Of a stretch of DNA of 64,000 nt, positions 28,598 to 36,404 are shown in pieces (position 1 is the first letter of the stretch; every line of letters begins with the position of its first letter). A program made the position numbers and the translations under genes. The notes beneath the pieces are model-generated. The model saw only the letters and a list, made by a program, of their open reading frames with translations. It was not told the origin of the DNA and did not search any database. This DNA is from Brevundimonas naejangsanensis DSM 23858 (GTDB lineage: Bacteria > Pseudomonadota > Alphaproteobacteria > Caulobacterales > Caulobacteraceae): assembly GCF_000421705.1 (NCBI RefSeq), contig NZ_ATXN01000004.1, forward strand, positions 193,501 through 257,500. Direction: 5' to 3'.

Positions 28598-29259
28598 AGG
28601 CCGCCCGCGCCCTGTTCGCGCGCGAGCTGTCCTTGGCCTGGGGCGGCGGCGGGGGGCCCTTGCTGGCCTGCGGCTTCCTGTTGTGCCTGACCGCCATCCT
28701 GCCGTTGGCGGCGGGAGGCGATCCGCGTGTTCTGGCGCCCGCCGCCTCGGGGGCCAGCTGGATGGCGCTGGCGCTGGCGTCGCTGCTGTCGCTGGAGCGG
28801 ATGTTCGAGCGCGATCTGGAAGACGGGGCGCTGGACCTCCTGGCGACCGGCCCTCTGCCGCTGGAGGCGGTGGTCGGGATCAAGGCGCTGGCGCAGTGGC
28901 TGGCCGCGGGTCTGCCGCTGGCGGTCGCGGCGCCGGTCGCGGCTCTGGCGCTGGGCCAGCCGCCTGAATTGATCGGTCTGACAGGAGCTTCGGCGGCGCT
29001 GGGCGGGCTGGGCTTCGCCTTTACCGGCGCGCTGGGCGCGGCGCTGGCGCTGGGCGCGCGGCGTGGCGGCCTTTTGATCGCCGTGGTGGTGCTGCCGCTG
29101 TTCATTCCGCCGGTGGTTTTCGGGGCGGGCGCCCTGACCCGCGCCGCCAGCGGCCAGAGCCCGGCCTCGGCGCTGGCCCTGCTGGGCGCCTATGTCCTGT
29201 TCGCCCTGGTGATCGCGCCCGTGGCAGGGGCGGCGGCGGTTCGGAACGCGCAGGGTTAG
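28594..29259 (+). CDS. ccmB: CcmB haem exporter membrane subunit
   Basis: CcmB is the membrane partner of CcmA in cytochrome c maturation. The 221-aa protein has about six hydrophobic segments and the family motif [17 protein letters not shown] in the second loop. It also has [14 protein letters not shown] before the last pair of helices. It overlaps ccmA. In many alphaproteobacteria ccmC, ccmD and a thioredoxin gene follow; here the next gene is on the other strand, with the stop codons of the two overlapping. Confidence 0.93.
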   Translation: MKAARALFARELSLAWGGGGGPLLACGFLLCLTAILPLAAGGDPRVLAPAASGASWMALALASLLSLERMFERDLEDGALDLLATGPLPLEAVVGIKALAQWLAAGLPLAVAAPVAALALGQPPELIGLTGASAALGGLGFAFTGALGAALALGARRGGLLIAVVVLPLFIPPVVFGAGALTRAASGQSPASALALLGAYVLFALVIAPVAGAAAVRNAQG

Positions 29260-29900
29260 CGCCCCTTCAGCGTCACATACAGCGCCCCGTCGCCGCCGTG
29301 GCGGCGGTGGGCGGGGGCGAAGCCGGAGACGACGCCGCGCAGGTGCGGTCCGGTCAGCCACTCGTGGACCGAGGCGCGGATGATCCCGCCGCCGCGTCGG
29401 CCCTGGCCGGTGATCACCAGAACCGAGCGCAGGCCGCGCATCTTGCAGCCGATCAGGAAGCCGCGCAGCTGGTCTTCGGCTTCGAAACGACCGAAGCCGT
29501 GCAGGTCGATACGCGCCTCGATCGGATCGCGCTCGCGGGTCAGGCGGCGTTTGCGGCCGGGCTCAAGCTCTTCCGGCGCGGGTTGGGCGCGCGGGGCGAT
29601 GGGCGGCCGCGCGGCCTCGGGCGCGCGCGGCAACGACGCTGGAGTCGTCGAGCGTCCGGCGGAGGCAGGGGTCAGGGCGGCGGTGCGCTTCTTGCCCGCG
29701 ACGCCGCGCGCGAGGGGAGGCGCGACCGGCTCGGTCTCGGCGGCGGGCAGGACGGCGCCGGGCGTCACGCGGGCGGCCTTGCGCTGGGCGGGCGGCGTCA
29801 CCGTGGCGGTCACCCGGCCCCAGATGCGCCTGTCGTCTTCGCTGGTCGCGGAGCCTGCTTTAGGCGCTCCCTTGCCCGAAGGGGGGCGGGCCACGCTCAA
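29256..29900 (-). CDS. Smr-domain protein with a disordered N-terminus
   Basis: The Smr domain is a small nuclease-like or nucleic-acid-binding fold found alone or at the end of MutS2; its role in stand-alone bacterial proteins is unsettled. The 214-aa protein has an Ala/Pro/Arg-rich N-terminal 115 residues. The domain follows with its two hallmarks, IDLHGFGRFEAEDQLRGFL (containing the LDLHG-like motif) and VLVITGQGRRGGGIIR. Its start overlaps the stop of the XRE gene by four bases (ATGA), so it belongs to that operon. Confidence 0.88.
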   Translation of the reverse strand: MSVARPPSGKGAPKAGSATSEDDRRIWGRVTATVTPPAQRKAARVTPGAVLPAAETEPVAPPLARGVAGKKRTAALTPASAGRSTTPASLPRAPEAARPPIAPRAQPAPEELEPGRKRRLTRERDPIEARIDLHGFGRFEAEDQLRGFLIGCKMRGLRSVLVITGQGRRGGGIIRASVHEWLTGPHLRGVVSGFAPAHRRHGGDGALYVTLKGR

Positions 29901-30130
29901 TCCTCGTCGTCGACAGCGTCCGGCGGACCGGGCTCATGGGCCAGCAGGTCGCCGGGCTGGCAGTCCAGCTCACGACACAGGGCGTCCAGGGTGGTGAAGC
30001 GCACGGCGCGCGCCTTGCCCGTCTTGAGGATGGACAGGTTGGCGACGGTCACGCCGACGCGGTCGGCGAGCTCGGTCAGCGACATGCGGCGCTGGGCGAG
30101 GATGCGGTCAAGTTGGACGCGAATGGCCAT
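29897..30130 (-). CDS. small XRE-type regulator (YozG-like) paired with DUF2975 protein
   Basis: This 77-aa protein is almost entirely a helix-turn-helix (LDRILAQRRMSLTELADRV, then VTVANLSILKTGKARAVRF). It ends in an acidic tail. Such small HTH proteins are commonly encoded next to DUF2975 membrane proteins, here 24 bp upstream. The membrane protein could control the regulator; this is inference from the conserved pairing. It overlaps the Smr gene. Confidence 0.88.
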   Translation of the reverse strand: MAIRVQLDRILAQRRMSLTELADRVGVTVANLSILKTGKARAVRFTTLDALCRELDCQPGDLLAHEPGPPDAVDDED

Positions 30131-30154
30131 GAGGTGAGCTTTAGCCTGTCCCGG

Positions 30155-30766
30155 TCAGATCGTCAGTTCGGATTCGCGACGAAGGCGCGCGCCCTCGCGG
30201 AACACCTCGGCCAGGACGAAGACGACCAGGACCGAGAAGACGGGGGTGAGCAGGTCGCTGATCCCCTGCGGCTCCATCACGCCGGGCGCCAGACGCGCGG
30301 CGACCAGACCCTGCACGATCCAGACGCCGCCGGTGACGACGGCCAGGATCAGGCCGATCTGGCGCAGGCGGCGGACATTGTCCGGCTGGAACGGATCGCC
30401 AAGGGTCAGGGTGCGGAAAATCTTGCGCAGATAACGCAGGATCAGCAGGAAGCCGCTGAAATAGGCGGTCAGGGCGCCCAGGCCGAACAACAGCAGCGGG
30501 CGCGACAGCGGCATCTCGCGGCCGTCGGCTCCGTCCGAAACCGTCACGTTCAGATTGTCGAGCGGAATGAAGATGGAGGCGACCCACAGCAGCAGCAGCA
30601 GGCCGGTGACGAGGATCATCACCACATAGGCGACATCCAGGGCGATCTTCAGCACGCTGGCGACCGAACCGGGGCCTAAGGTCCGAAGATTGGGCGTGAG
30701 CAGATTGGGGTTGCGCCGATGGCGCGGCTTGGACTTCCCGGCGGGATTCAGATTCGGGAAGCGCAT
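30155..30766 (-). CDS. DUF2975 membrane protein
   Basis: This 203-aa protein has a basic N-terminal 35 residues and four hydrophobic segments (roughly residues 36-65, 88-110, 136-158 and 172-192). The loop after the second segment has the family-like sequence RKIFRTLTLGDPFQPDN followed by RRLRQIGLI. Function is unknown. It is first in a three-gene unit with the YozG-like regulator and the Smr protein. Confidence 0.85.
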   Translation of the reverse strand: MRFPNLNPAGKSKPRHRRNPNLLTPNLRTLGPGSVASVLKIALDVAYVVMILVTGLLLLLWVASIFIPLDNLNVTVSDGADGREMPLSRPLLLFGLGALTAYFSGFLLILRYLRKIFRTLTLGDPFQPDNVRRLRQIGLILAVVTGGVWIVQGLVAARLAPGVMEPQGISDLLTPVFSVLVVFVLAEVFREGARLRRESELTI

Positions 30767-30889
30767 GGGCGGCGTCTCAGGCCGGGGGACGAGGCGCGGT
30801 CGCCGCGGCGGGTCCGGCCGACCCGCGCGCGGCGTTATTCTTCGCGGCGTTCATGGCGATCGTCAAAGTCCCCCTCCCGTTCAGCGCGA

Positions 30890-31006
30890 TCAGAAGCTCT
30901 GAACGATCAGGGCGATCGCCGCGGCCGGCAGGGCGGCCAGCAGGAAGGCGTTGCCCAGGCTGTGGGCCAGACGGTCCATCATGTTGGTTTTTCGCATGGC
31001 TTGCAT
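30890..31006 (-). CDS. small single-pass membrane protein, 38 aa
   Basis: This ORF is too short for ordinary gene finders but well supported: the ATG is preceded by GGAGAGACC at good spacing. The product has a basic N-terminus (MQAMRKTNMMDRLAH) and one hydrophobic helix (NAFLLAALPAAAIALIV). It is a typical small inner-membrane protein. Its upstream DNA is strikingly AT-rich, with a TGCGA-N8-TCGCA inverted repeat at 31067-31084 and a CtrA-like box further up. I do not recognise the product. Small membrane proteins of this size regulate division or transport complexes in related bacteria, but I assign no role. Confidence 0.6.
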   Translation of the reverse strand: MQAMRKTNMMDRLAHSLGNAFLLAALPAAAIALIVQSF

Positions 31007-31066
31007 ATCGGTCTCTCCGTCAAAGCACATTTTTTGTGCGTTTATGTTGTACCGCTGGACTATTGT

Positions 31067-31084
31067 TGCGATTTGTTTCTCGCA
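31067..31084. promoter_or_regulatory. inverted repeat upstream of the 38-aa membrane protein gene
   Basis: TGCGA, eight bases, TCGCA in an AT-rich stretch about 60 nt upstream of the small ORF. It is a candidate operator only; no regulator is identified. Confidence 0.3.
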
Positions 31085-31146
31085 TTTGAACGGTGCGGCC
31101 TTCGTTCTTGATAATGAAGATAGGCCATGCCCCGATGAAAGCCAAC

Positions 31147-31162
31147 TTACATATCGTTTAAC
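31147..31162. promoter_or_regulatory. candidate CtrA box upstream of rdgB
   Basis: TTACATATCGTTTAAC matches the Caulobacter CtrA consensus TTAA-N7-TTAAC with one mismatch. It lies 45 nt before the rdgB start and about 140 nt upstream of the divergent 38-aa membrane protein gene. Confidence 0.45.
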
Positions 31163-31207
31163 GATGTTACCATTTCGCAATGGATTCGACGGGAGTAAGG
31201 TCGGGCC

Positions 31208-31810
31208 ATGAATCTCAAGCTCATCAAGGGGATGCGGCTCGTCGCCGCCACCCACAATCCCGGCAAGGCGCGCGAGATCGAAGCGCTGCTGGACGGACAT
31301 TACCGGATCGTCACGGCGGGCGAGCTGAATCTGCCCGAGCCGGAGGAGACGGAGAGCACCTTCGCCGGCAACGCCATGCTGAAGGCGCGCCATGCGGCCC
31401 AGGCCTCGGGCGAGGTCGCCCTGGCCGATGATTCCGGCCTGTCGGTCGCGGCGCTGGACGGGGCGCCAGGCATCTATTCGGCGCGCTGGGCCGGGCCGGA
31501 CAAGGACTTCGCCCTGGCTATGCGCAAGGTCGAGCAGCGGCTGGAGGAGACCGGATCGCGCGATCGCTCGGCCTGGTTCACCTCGGCCCTGGCGGTGGCC
31601 TGGCCGGCCGGGCCCTGCGTCGTGGTCGAGGGCCGGGTCGACGGCCAGCTGGTCTTCCCGCCGCGCGGCGACGGCGGCCACGGCTACGACCCCGTGTTCC
31701 AGCCGGAAGGCTCGGACAAGACCTTCGCCGAGATGGACGCCGCCGAAAAGGACGCCGTCAGCCATCGCGGCCGGGCCTTCGACAAACTCAAGGCGGCGCT
31801 GATTGATTGA
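31208..31810 (+). CDS. rdgB: RdgB/HAM1 non-canonical purine NTP pyrophosphatase
   Basis: RdgB hydrolyses dITP, ITP and XTP so that they are not built into nucleic acids. The 200-aa protein has the phosphate-binding opening LVAATHNPGKAREI, the catalytic LADDSGLSVAALDGAPGI and the C-terminal SHRGRAFDKL. Its stop lies inside the start region of hemW. It heads the run rdgB-hemW-rsmI-yraN-SirB1. Confidence 0.95.
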   Translation: MNLKLIKGMRLVAATHNPGKAREIEALLDGHYRIVTAGELNLPEPEETESTFAGNAMLKARHAAQASGEVALADDSGLSVAALDGAPGIYSARWAGPDKDFALAMRKVEQRLEETGSRDRSAWFTSALAVAWPAGPCVVVEGRVDGQLVFPPRGDGGHGYDPVFQPEGSDKTFAEMDAAEKDAVSHRGRAFDKLKAALID

Positions 31811-33056
31811 GGCGCTCGCCCCTCAAGCAGCCGCGCTCCGCGAGGGTGGCGGTAGGGGTGAAACCCGGCCTGCCCCTCAAGCAGCCGCCCTTCGCAAGGG
31901 CGGCGATAGGGGCGAAAAAAACTCCATCGCCCTCTACGTCCACTGGCCATATTGCGCGCGCATTTGCCCCTATTGCGACTTCAACGTCGTGCGCGACCGG
32001 GGGCGGACCGAGGAGCAGGCGGGGCTGGCGCAGGCCATTCTTGACGACCTGGAGGCGCAGGCGGCGTTGGTCGGCCCGCGCGCCTTGGCCTCGATCTTCT
32101 TCGGCGGAGGCACGCCGTCGCTGATGCCGCCGGACGCTGTGGCGGCGGTGGTGGAGCGCGCCCACGCCCTGTTCCCGCCGACCGACGCCATAGAGGTCAG
32201 CCTTGAGGCCAATCCGACCGACGCCGAGGCCGGGCGTTACGCTGCCCTGGCGCAGGCAGGCGTCAACCGGCTGTCGATGGGAGTGCAGTCGTTTGACGAC
32301 GCGGCGCTGAAGTTTCTGGGCCGCGACCATTCGGCCGAGGAGGCGCGCCGGGCGATCGGTCTGGCGGGGCGGGCGTTCTCGCGCCTGTCGATCGACCTGA
32401 TCTACGCCCGGCCGGGGCAGGGCGTCGCCGACTGGAAAGCGGAACTGTCCACCGCGCTCGATCTGGGGTTCGAGCACGTCTCGCCTTATCAACTGACCAT
32501 CGAGGGGACGACGGCGTTCGGGCGGGCCGTGGCGCGCGGGGCCTGGGCGCCGCCGGACGAGGATCTGGCCGCCGAACTCTATGAGGCCACGCAAGGGACG
32601 CTCGAAGCGGCGGGGTTCGAGGCCTATGAGGTGTCCAACCACGCCCGCGACGTCGCCGCCCGTTCCAGCCACAACCTGCACGTCTGGCGCGGCGGGGACT
32701 ATCTGGGTCTGGGGCCGGGCGCGCATGGGCGGTTGACGCTGGCGGAGGGGCGGGTCGCCACCGTCGCGCACCGGCGCATCGGCGACTATATGCAGGGCGT
32801 CGCCGCCCGAGAGCCCTGGGCCGAGCGCGAGGTTCTGGATCCCCGCGACGCCGATGAGGAACGGGTGTTGCTGGGCCTGCGCACGGTCGAGGGCGTGCCC
32901 TTGTCCCTGCTGCAGCGGCTGGGCCTATCGGTGGACGAGGGCAGGCTAGCCGACCTGTTGGCCGACGGCTTTGTCGCTCTGAGGGACGGGCGCGTCGCCG
33001 CCACGGCGACAGGACGGCCGCTGCTCGACGCCGTGCTGAAGGCGCTGCTGACCTAG
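31803..33056 (+). CDS. hemW: HemW radical-SAM haem chaperone with a repeat-derived N-terminus
   Basis: HemW is a haem chaperone related to coproporphyrinogen dehydrogenase. The 417-aa product has the radical-SAM triad C51, C55 and C58 (CARICPYC), GGGTPSLM, and the HemW motif HN-x2-x-W, here HNLHVW. There is no ATG or GTG between the frame opening and the SAM motif. The only plausible start is a TTG overlapping the rdgB stop. The first 40 residues are then encoded by two copies of an intergenic repeat 54 bp apart, read in frame (APQAAALREGG and APQAAALRKGG). Initiation at a rarer codon nearer the motif cannot be excluded. Confidence 0.88.
   Translation: MIEALAPQAAALREGGGRGETRPAPQAAALRKGGDRGEKNSIALYVHWPYCARICPYCDFNVVRDRGRTEEQAGLAQAILDDLEAQAALVGPRALASIFFGGGTPSLMPPDAVAAVVERAHALFPPTDAIEVSLEANPTDAEAGRYAALAQAGVNRLSMGVQSFDDAALKFLGRDHSAEEARRAIGLAGRAFSRLSIDLIYARPGQGVADWKAELSTALDLGFEHVSPYQLTIEGTTAFGRAVARGAWAPPDEDLAAELYEATQGTLEAAGFEAYEVSNHARDVAARSSHNLHVWRGGDYLGLGPGAHGRLTLAEGRVATVAHRRIGDYMQGVAAREPWAEREVLDPRDADEERVLLGLRTVEGVPLSLLQRLGLSVDEGRLADLLADGFVALRDGRVAATATGRPLLDAVLKALLT
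31818..31859 (+). repeat. structured element, copy 9, inside the hemW 5' end
   Basis: Outer stem CCCCT/AGGGG, internal loop CAAGCA opposite GGT, and inner stem GCCGCgCTC/GAGgGTGGC with one mismatch and one G-T pair. In-frame within hemW. Confidence 0.8.
31872..31913 (+). repeat. structured element, copy 10, inside the hemW 5' end
   Basis: Outer stem GCCCCT/AGGGGC and inner stem GCCGCCCTT/AAGGGCGGC are both perfect, with CAAGCA opposite GAT. It lies exactly 54 bp (18 codons) after copy 9 and in the same orientation. Confidence 0.88.
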
Positions 33057-33089
33057 ACCGCGCCGCGCCGGACTGGCAGGGTCCGGCCG

Positions 33090-33962
33090 ATGTCCGACGC
33101 CCCGCTTTTCCCGCCGACCGCCCCGCCCGCGCGCCCCGTTTCGCCGGGCCTTTATCTGGTGGCGACGCCGATCGGCAACCTGCGCGACATGACGCTGAGG
33201 GCGCTGGACGTGCTGGCGGCGGCCGATCTGGTGCTGGCCGAGGACACGCGGGTGACGGCCAAGCTGCTGACCGCCTATGGGCTGAAGGCGAAGCTGGAGC
33301 GCTGCGACGACCACGCCTCGGCCCGCGCCGCCGAGACCGCCGTCGAGCGGTTGAAGGCGGGCGAGGTAGTGGCTCTGGTGTCGGACGCGGGCACGCCTCT
33401 GGTGTCCGACCCCGGCTATGTCGTGGCGCGGGCGGCGGTGGCCGAGGGCCTGCCGGTGCATCCCGTGCCGGGACCGTCCAGCCTGCTGGCGGCCCTGTGC
33501 ATCGCCGGCCTGCCTGCCGACCGGATCCTGTTCGCGGGCTTCCTGCCGCCCAAGTCGGGCGCGCGCCGCACGGCGCTGGAGGAGCTGCGGACGGGTCGTC
33601 AGACGCTGGTCTTCTTTGAAAGCGGGCCGCGTCTGAGGGACAGCCTGACCGATATGGCGCAGGTGCTGGGGCCGCGCCCCGCCGCCGTGGCGCGCGAACT
33701 GACCAAGCTCTATGAGGAATGCGTGCGCGGCGATCTGGTCGAACTGGCCGCCGATCCGCGTCTGGATGCGCCCAAGGGCGAGATTGTGGTGGTGGTCGGC
33801 CCCGGCGAGGCGGAAACGGCCAGCGCCGCCGACGCCGACGCCGCCCTGTCCGAAGCCCTCACCCGCCTGCCGCCCGGCGAGGCGGCGGCCGAGGTGTCCA
33901 AGGCCCTGAATCTGCCGCGCAAGCCGCTCTACAAGCGGGCGCTGGAGCTGAAGGCGCGGTGA
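33090..33962 (+). CDS. rsmI: RsmI 16S rRNA C1402 ribose 2'-O-methyltransferase
   Basis: RsmI methylates the ribose of C1402 in 16S rRNA. The 290-aa SPOUT-like (tetrapyrrole-methylase fold) protein has the opening GLYLVATPIGNLRDMTLRA. It also has VLAEDTRVTAKLL, VSDAGTPLVSDPGY and the pocket motif PGPSSLLAALCIAGL. Its stop overlaps the yraN start by four bases (GTGA). Confidence 0.95.
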   Translation: MSDAPLFPPTAPPARPVSPGLYLVATPIGNLRDMTLRALDVLAAADLVLAEDTRVTAKLLTAYGLKAKLERCDDHASARAAETAVERLKAGEVVALVSDAGTPLVSDPGYVVARAAVAEGLPVHPVPGPSSLLAALCIAGLPADRILFAGFLPPKSGARRTALEELRTGRQTLVFFESGPRLRDSLTDMAQVLGPRPAAVARELTKLYEECVRGDLVELAADPRLDAPKGEIVVVVGPGEAETASAADADAALSEALTRLPPGEAAAEVSKALNLPRKPLYKRALELKAR

Positions 33963-34402
33963 GCCCGGCCCCGCCCTCTCGCCTGTCGCGCCCGCATCCG
34001 CCGCCGAAGCGACCCAAGGCGGGCTGGCGTCGCAGGCTGGGCGGGCGGTCGCATCGTCAGGGGCATGACGCCGAATGGATCGCCGCGCTGTGGCTGATGC
34101 TCAAGGGGTATCAGGTGCTGGCCTTTCGCCTGAAGGGGCGGGGCGGAGAGATCGACATCCTGGCCCGGCGCGGGCGGGTTCTGGCCGCTGTCGAGGTCAA
34201 ACGTCGCGCCACGCTGGAGGCGGCGGCGCTGGCTCTGGGGCCGGATCAGCACCAGCGTCTGATCCGCGCGGCCGAGGCGGCGGCGCGCGGGCGGCCGGCT
34301 CTGGCGGGGCTGGACCTGAGAATCGACATGGTGACGCTGGCCCCCGGACGCTTTCCGCGTCATCTTCGCGGCGTGATCTCCAGGGGAGCGGATCGGCCTT
34401 GA
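33959..34402 (+). CDS. yraN: YraN (UPF0102) nuclease-like protein
   Basis: YraN proteins have an archaeal Holliday-junction-resolvase-like fold; their in vivo role is unclear. The 147-aa protein has the GGEIDILARRGRVLAAVEVK core, with the nuclease-like E-D-E-x-K arrangement, and a basic N-terminus (RPKAGWRRRLGGRSHRQG). The GTG start overlaps the rsmI stop and the stop overlaps the next gene's TTG start. The rsmI-yraN pairing occurs widely. Confidence 0.93.
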   Translation: MSPAPPSRLSRPHPPPKRPKAGWRRRLGGRSHRQGHDAEWIAALWLMLKGYQVLAFRLKGRGGEIDILARRGRVLAAVEVKRRATLEAAALALGPDQHQRLIRAAEAAARGRPALAGLDLRIDMVTLAPGRFPRHLRGVISRGADRP

Positions 34403-35211
34403 CGCGCGAGGAAGCAGAGGCGGTGCTGGCGCAGGCGGGCGAGGGGCCGGACGAGGCCTTTCCCTTGCTGGATTGCGCCATCGCCTGCGCCATCCATGAC
34501 TATCCGTTCCGCGACGCCGACGGGGTGCGCATCCTGGCCGACCACGCCGCCCAGCGGCTGAAGGAGCGGGCGGCCAATGAAAGCCCCGATGAGGCCCTGA
34601 CCGAGGCCTTGGCCGGCGACCTGCGGTTGAACGGCGACTTGCTGAACTACGACCATCCGGCCAATACGGACGTGATCGACGTGGCCGAGCGGCGGCGCGG
34701 CCTGTCGGCGGTGCTGGTCATCTTCTATCTGGACGCCGCGCGCCGGGCGGGACTGAGCGCGGCGCCGGTCGACTTTCCCGGCCACGTCCTGTTGCGGGTG
34801 GAGACGCCCGAGGGGCCGGTGGCGCTGGACCCGTTCAGCCAGGGACGGCTGGTGCTGCCGTCGGAGCTGACGCGACGCGCCCTTCTGGCGGGGCTGACGC
34901 CCCATGTAGCCGACCGACTGGACCTGCTGATGGCGCCGGTCGGCGAGCGTCAGGCCCTGATCCGGCTGCAGAATATCCTTTTCAACCGCGCGCTTCAGGC
35001 CCGAGATTACGAAGGCGCCGAGCGCTCGGCGCTGCGCCGCGCCCTGCTGGACCCGGAGGACCACCGCCCCTGGCTGGACGTCGCCGCCGCCCGCGAGAAG
35101 CAGGGCGCCCTAACCGGCGCCATGCACGCCCTGTCCCGCGCCCGCACCCTGGGCGAGCCTCTCGCGGCCTGCGACGTCCGGCTGGACCGGATGCGGTTGC
35201 AACTGAACTGA
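34399..35211 (+). CDS. SirB1-type transglutaminase-like/TPR protein, TTG start
   Basis: This 270-aa protein belongs to the SirB1 family: a transglutaminase-like N-terminal domain (DVAERRRGLSAVLVIFYLDAARRAGL, then VDFPGHVLLRVE) and a C-terminal TPR segment (ILFNRALQARDYEGAERSALRRALL). The transglutaminase cysteine is not evident, as in most SirB1 proteins, so catalysis is unlikely. The start is a TTG inside the yraN stop (TTGA) with GGGGAG upstream. It lies between yraN and gshB. Confidence 0.83.
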   Translation: MTREEAEAVLAQAGEGPDEAFPLLDCAIACAIHDYPFRDADGVRILADHAAQRLKERAANESPDEALTEALAGDLRLNGDLLNYDHPANTDVIDVAERRRGLSAVLVIFYLDAARRAGLSAAPVDFPGHVLLRVETPEGPVALDPFSQGRLVLPSELTRRALLAGLTPHVADRLDLLMAPVGERQALIRLQNILFNRALQARDYEGAERSALRRALLDPEDHRPWLDVAAAREKQGALTGAMHALSRARTLGEPLAACDVRLDRMRLQLN

Positions 35212-35266
35212 AGCGCGGCCTTGCGGCGCGCAGCTTCGCGCCTCAAGTAGGCACTGACGGCGCTTC

Positions 35267-35407
35267 GGCGCTCAAGCAGCGAGCGCCCGCGGGGCGAACG
35301 TTAGCGCCACTAAAATCAGCTCAAGCAACGCGCGCCCGCGGGGCGAACGTTAGCGCCACTAAAATCAGCTCAAGCAGCGAGCGCCCGCGGCGCGAGCGAT
35401 AGCGCCC
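35267..35407 (+). repeat. tandem array of three structured elements (copies 11-13), 49-bp period
   Basis: Three units start with CTCAAGCA at 35271, 35320 and 35369, exactly 49 bp apart. Each continues with GCG(A/C)GCGCCCGCGG and GTTAGCGCC or GATAGCGCC, and the first two are followed by ACTAAAATCAG. Only the first keeps a perfect outer stem (GGCGCT/AGCGCC). A degraded fourth copy, CCTCAAGTAGGC, precedes at about 35240. The array ends 17 bp before gshB. It is not a CRISPR array, since there are no unique spacers. Confidence 0.88.
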
Positions 35408-35424
35408 ACCAAGAAGGACTCCCC

Positions 35425-36375
35425 ATGCTCAAGGTCGCCATCCAGATGGACCCGCTCGAGGCGGTCAATGTCGAGTCGGACACCACCTTCCTGATGGCCC
35501 TGACCGGGCAGGCGCGCGGCCACAAGCTGTGGGTCTATGACTTCCGCACCCTGGCCTTGGAGGACGGCCGCCTGTTCTGCCGCGCCCGTCCGGTGACGGT
35601 GCAGCGCAAGCAGGGCGATCATGCCGATTTCGGCCCCGAGCAGCGGCTGGATCTGGCTGAAGACGTGGATGTCATCCTGATGCGCCAGGACCCGCCTTTC
35701 GACATGGCCTATGTCACCGCCACCTATCTGCTGGAGCGGGTTCATCCCAGGACCCTGGTGGTCAATGATCCGGCCGAGGTGCGCTCGGCGCCCGAGAAGT
35801 TGATCGCCACCCTGTTTCCCGGCCTGCAGCCCCCGACCCTGGTGTCGTCCGATCCCGAGGCTCTGGTCGACTTCCACCGCCGTCATGGCGATGTGGTGCT
35901 GAAGCCCCTGCATGGCGCGGCCGGCTCGGGCGTTGTGCGGCTGAAGGCGGACGATCCGAACCTTGAAGCCCTGATCGAGATTCACGCCGCCGGGTCGCGC
36001 GATCCTCTGGTGATCCAGAAATTCATCCCGGCCGTCTCGGCGGGCGACAAGCGCATCATCCTGGTCGACGGCGAGCCGGTCGGCGCCATTAACCGCATTC
36101 CGGCCAAGGATCAGGTGCGCTCCAACCTGCGCGTCGGCGGCACGGCGGCGCCGGTCGAACTGACGCCGCGCGACCTGGAGATCTGCGCCGCCATCGGCCC
36201 CTATCTGAAGGAGCGGGGTCTGATCTTCGTCGGCATCGACGTGATCGGCGACTATCTGACCGAGATCAACGTGACCTCGCCCACCGGCGCCCAGCAACTG
36301 CTCAACTTCGCCGGGATCGACGCCACCGAGCGGATGTGGGCGGTTATCGAGCAGAGGAAGGCGGCGGCCGCCTGA
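35425..36375 (+). CDS. gshB: GshB glutathione synthetase
   Basis: GshB joins gamma-glutamylcysteine and glycine in an ATP-dependent step. The 316-aa ATP-grasp protein has the family opening [20 protein letters not shown]. It also has the ATP-binding [15 protein letters not shown] and the C-terminal [19 protein letters not shown]. The start follows AAGGAC. A tandem repeat array separates it from the SirB1 gene upstream, so it may have its own promoter or rely on readthrough. Confidence 0.95.
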   Translation: MLKVAIQMDPLEAVNVESDTTFLMALTGQARGHKLWVYDFRTLALEDGRLFCRARPVTVQRKQGDHADFGPEQRLDLAEDVDVILMRQDPPFDMAYVTATYLLERVHPRTLVVNDPAEVRSAPEKLIATLFPGLQPPTLVSSDPEALVDFHRRHGDVVLKPLHGAAGSGVVRLKADDPNLEALIEIHAAGSRDPLVIQKFIPAVSAGDKRIILVDGEPVGAINRIPAKDQVRSNLRVGGTAAPVELTPRDLEICAAIGPYLKERGLIFVGIDVIGDYLTEINVTSPTGAQQLLNFAGIDATERMWAVIEQRKAAAA

Positions 36376-36404
36376 CGCTGCTGAGCCTTAGGGGAGGAGA
36401 GCCT

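Noticed and set aside
30777-30854. A 25-codon minus-strand ORF before the DUF2975 gene
   Set aside because: Its only purine-rich site is too far upstream, and the product is a low-complexity Ala/Pro/Arg peptide.
30890-31006. Naming the 38-aa membrane protein SidA-like
   Set aside because: Size and one helix are the only resemblance to the Caulobacter SOS division inhibitor. No GTTC-N7-GTTC SOS box was found upstream.
35267-35407. A possible CRISPR array before gshB
   Set aside because: The units are contiguous 49-bp tandem copies without unique spacers and with internal hairpins, and there are no cas genes.
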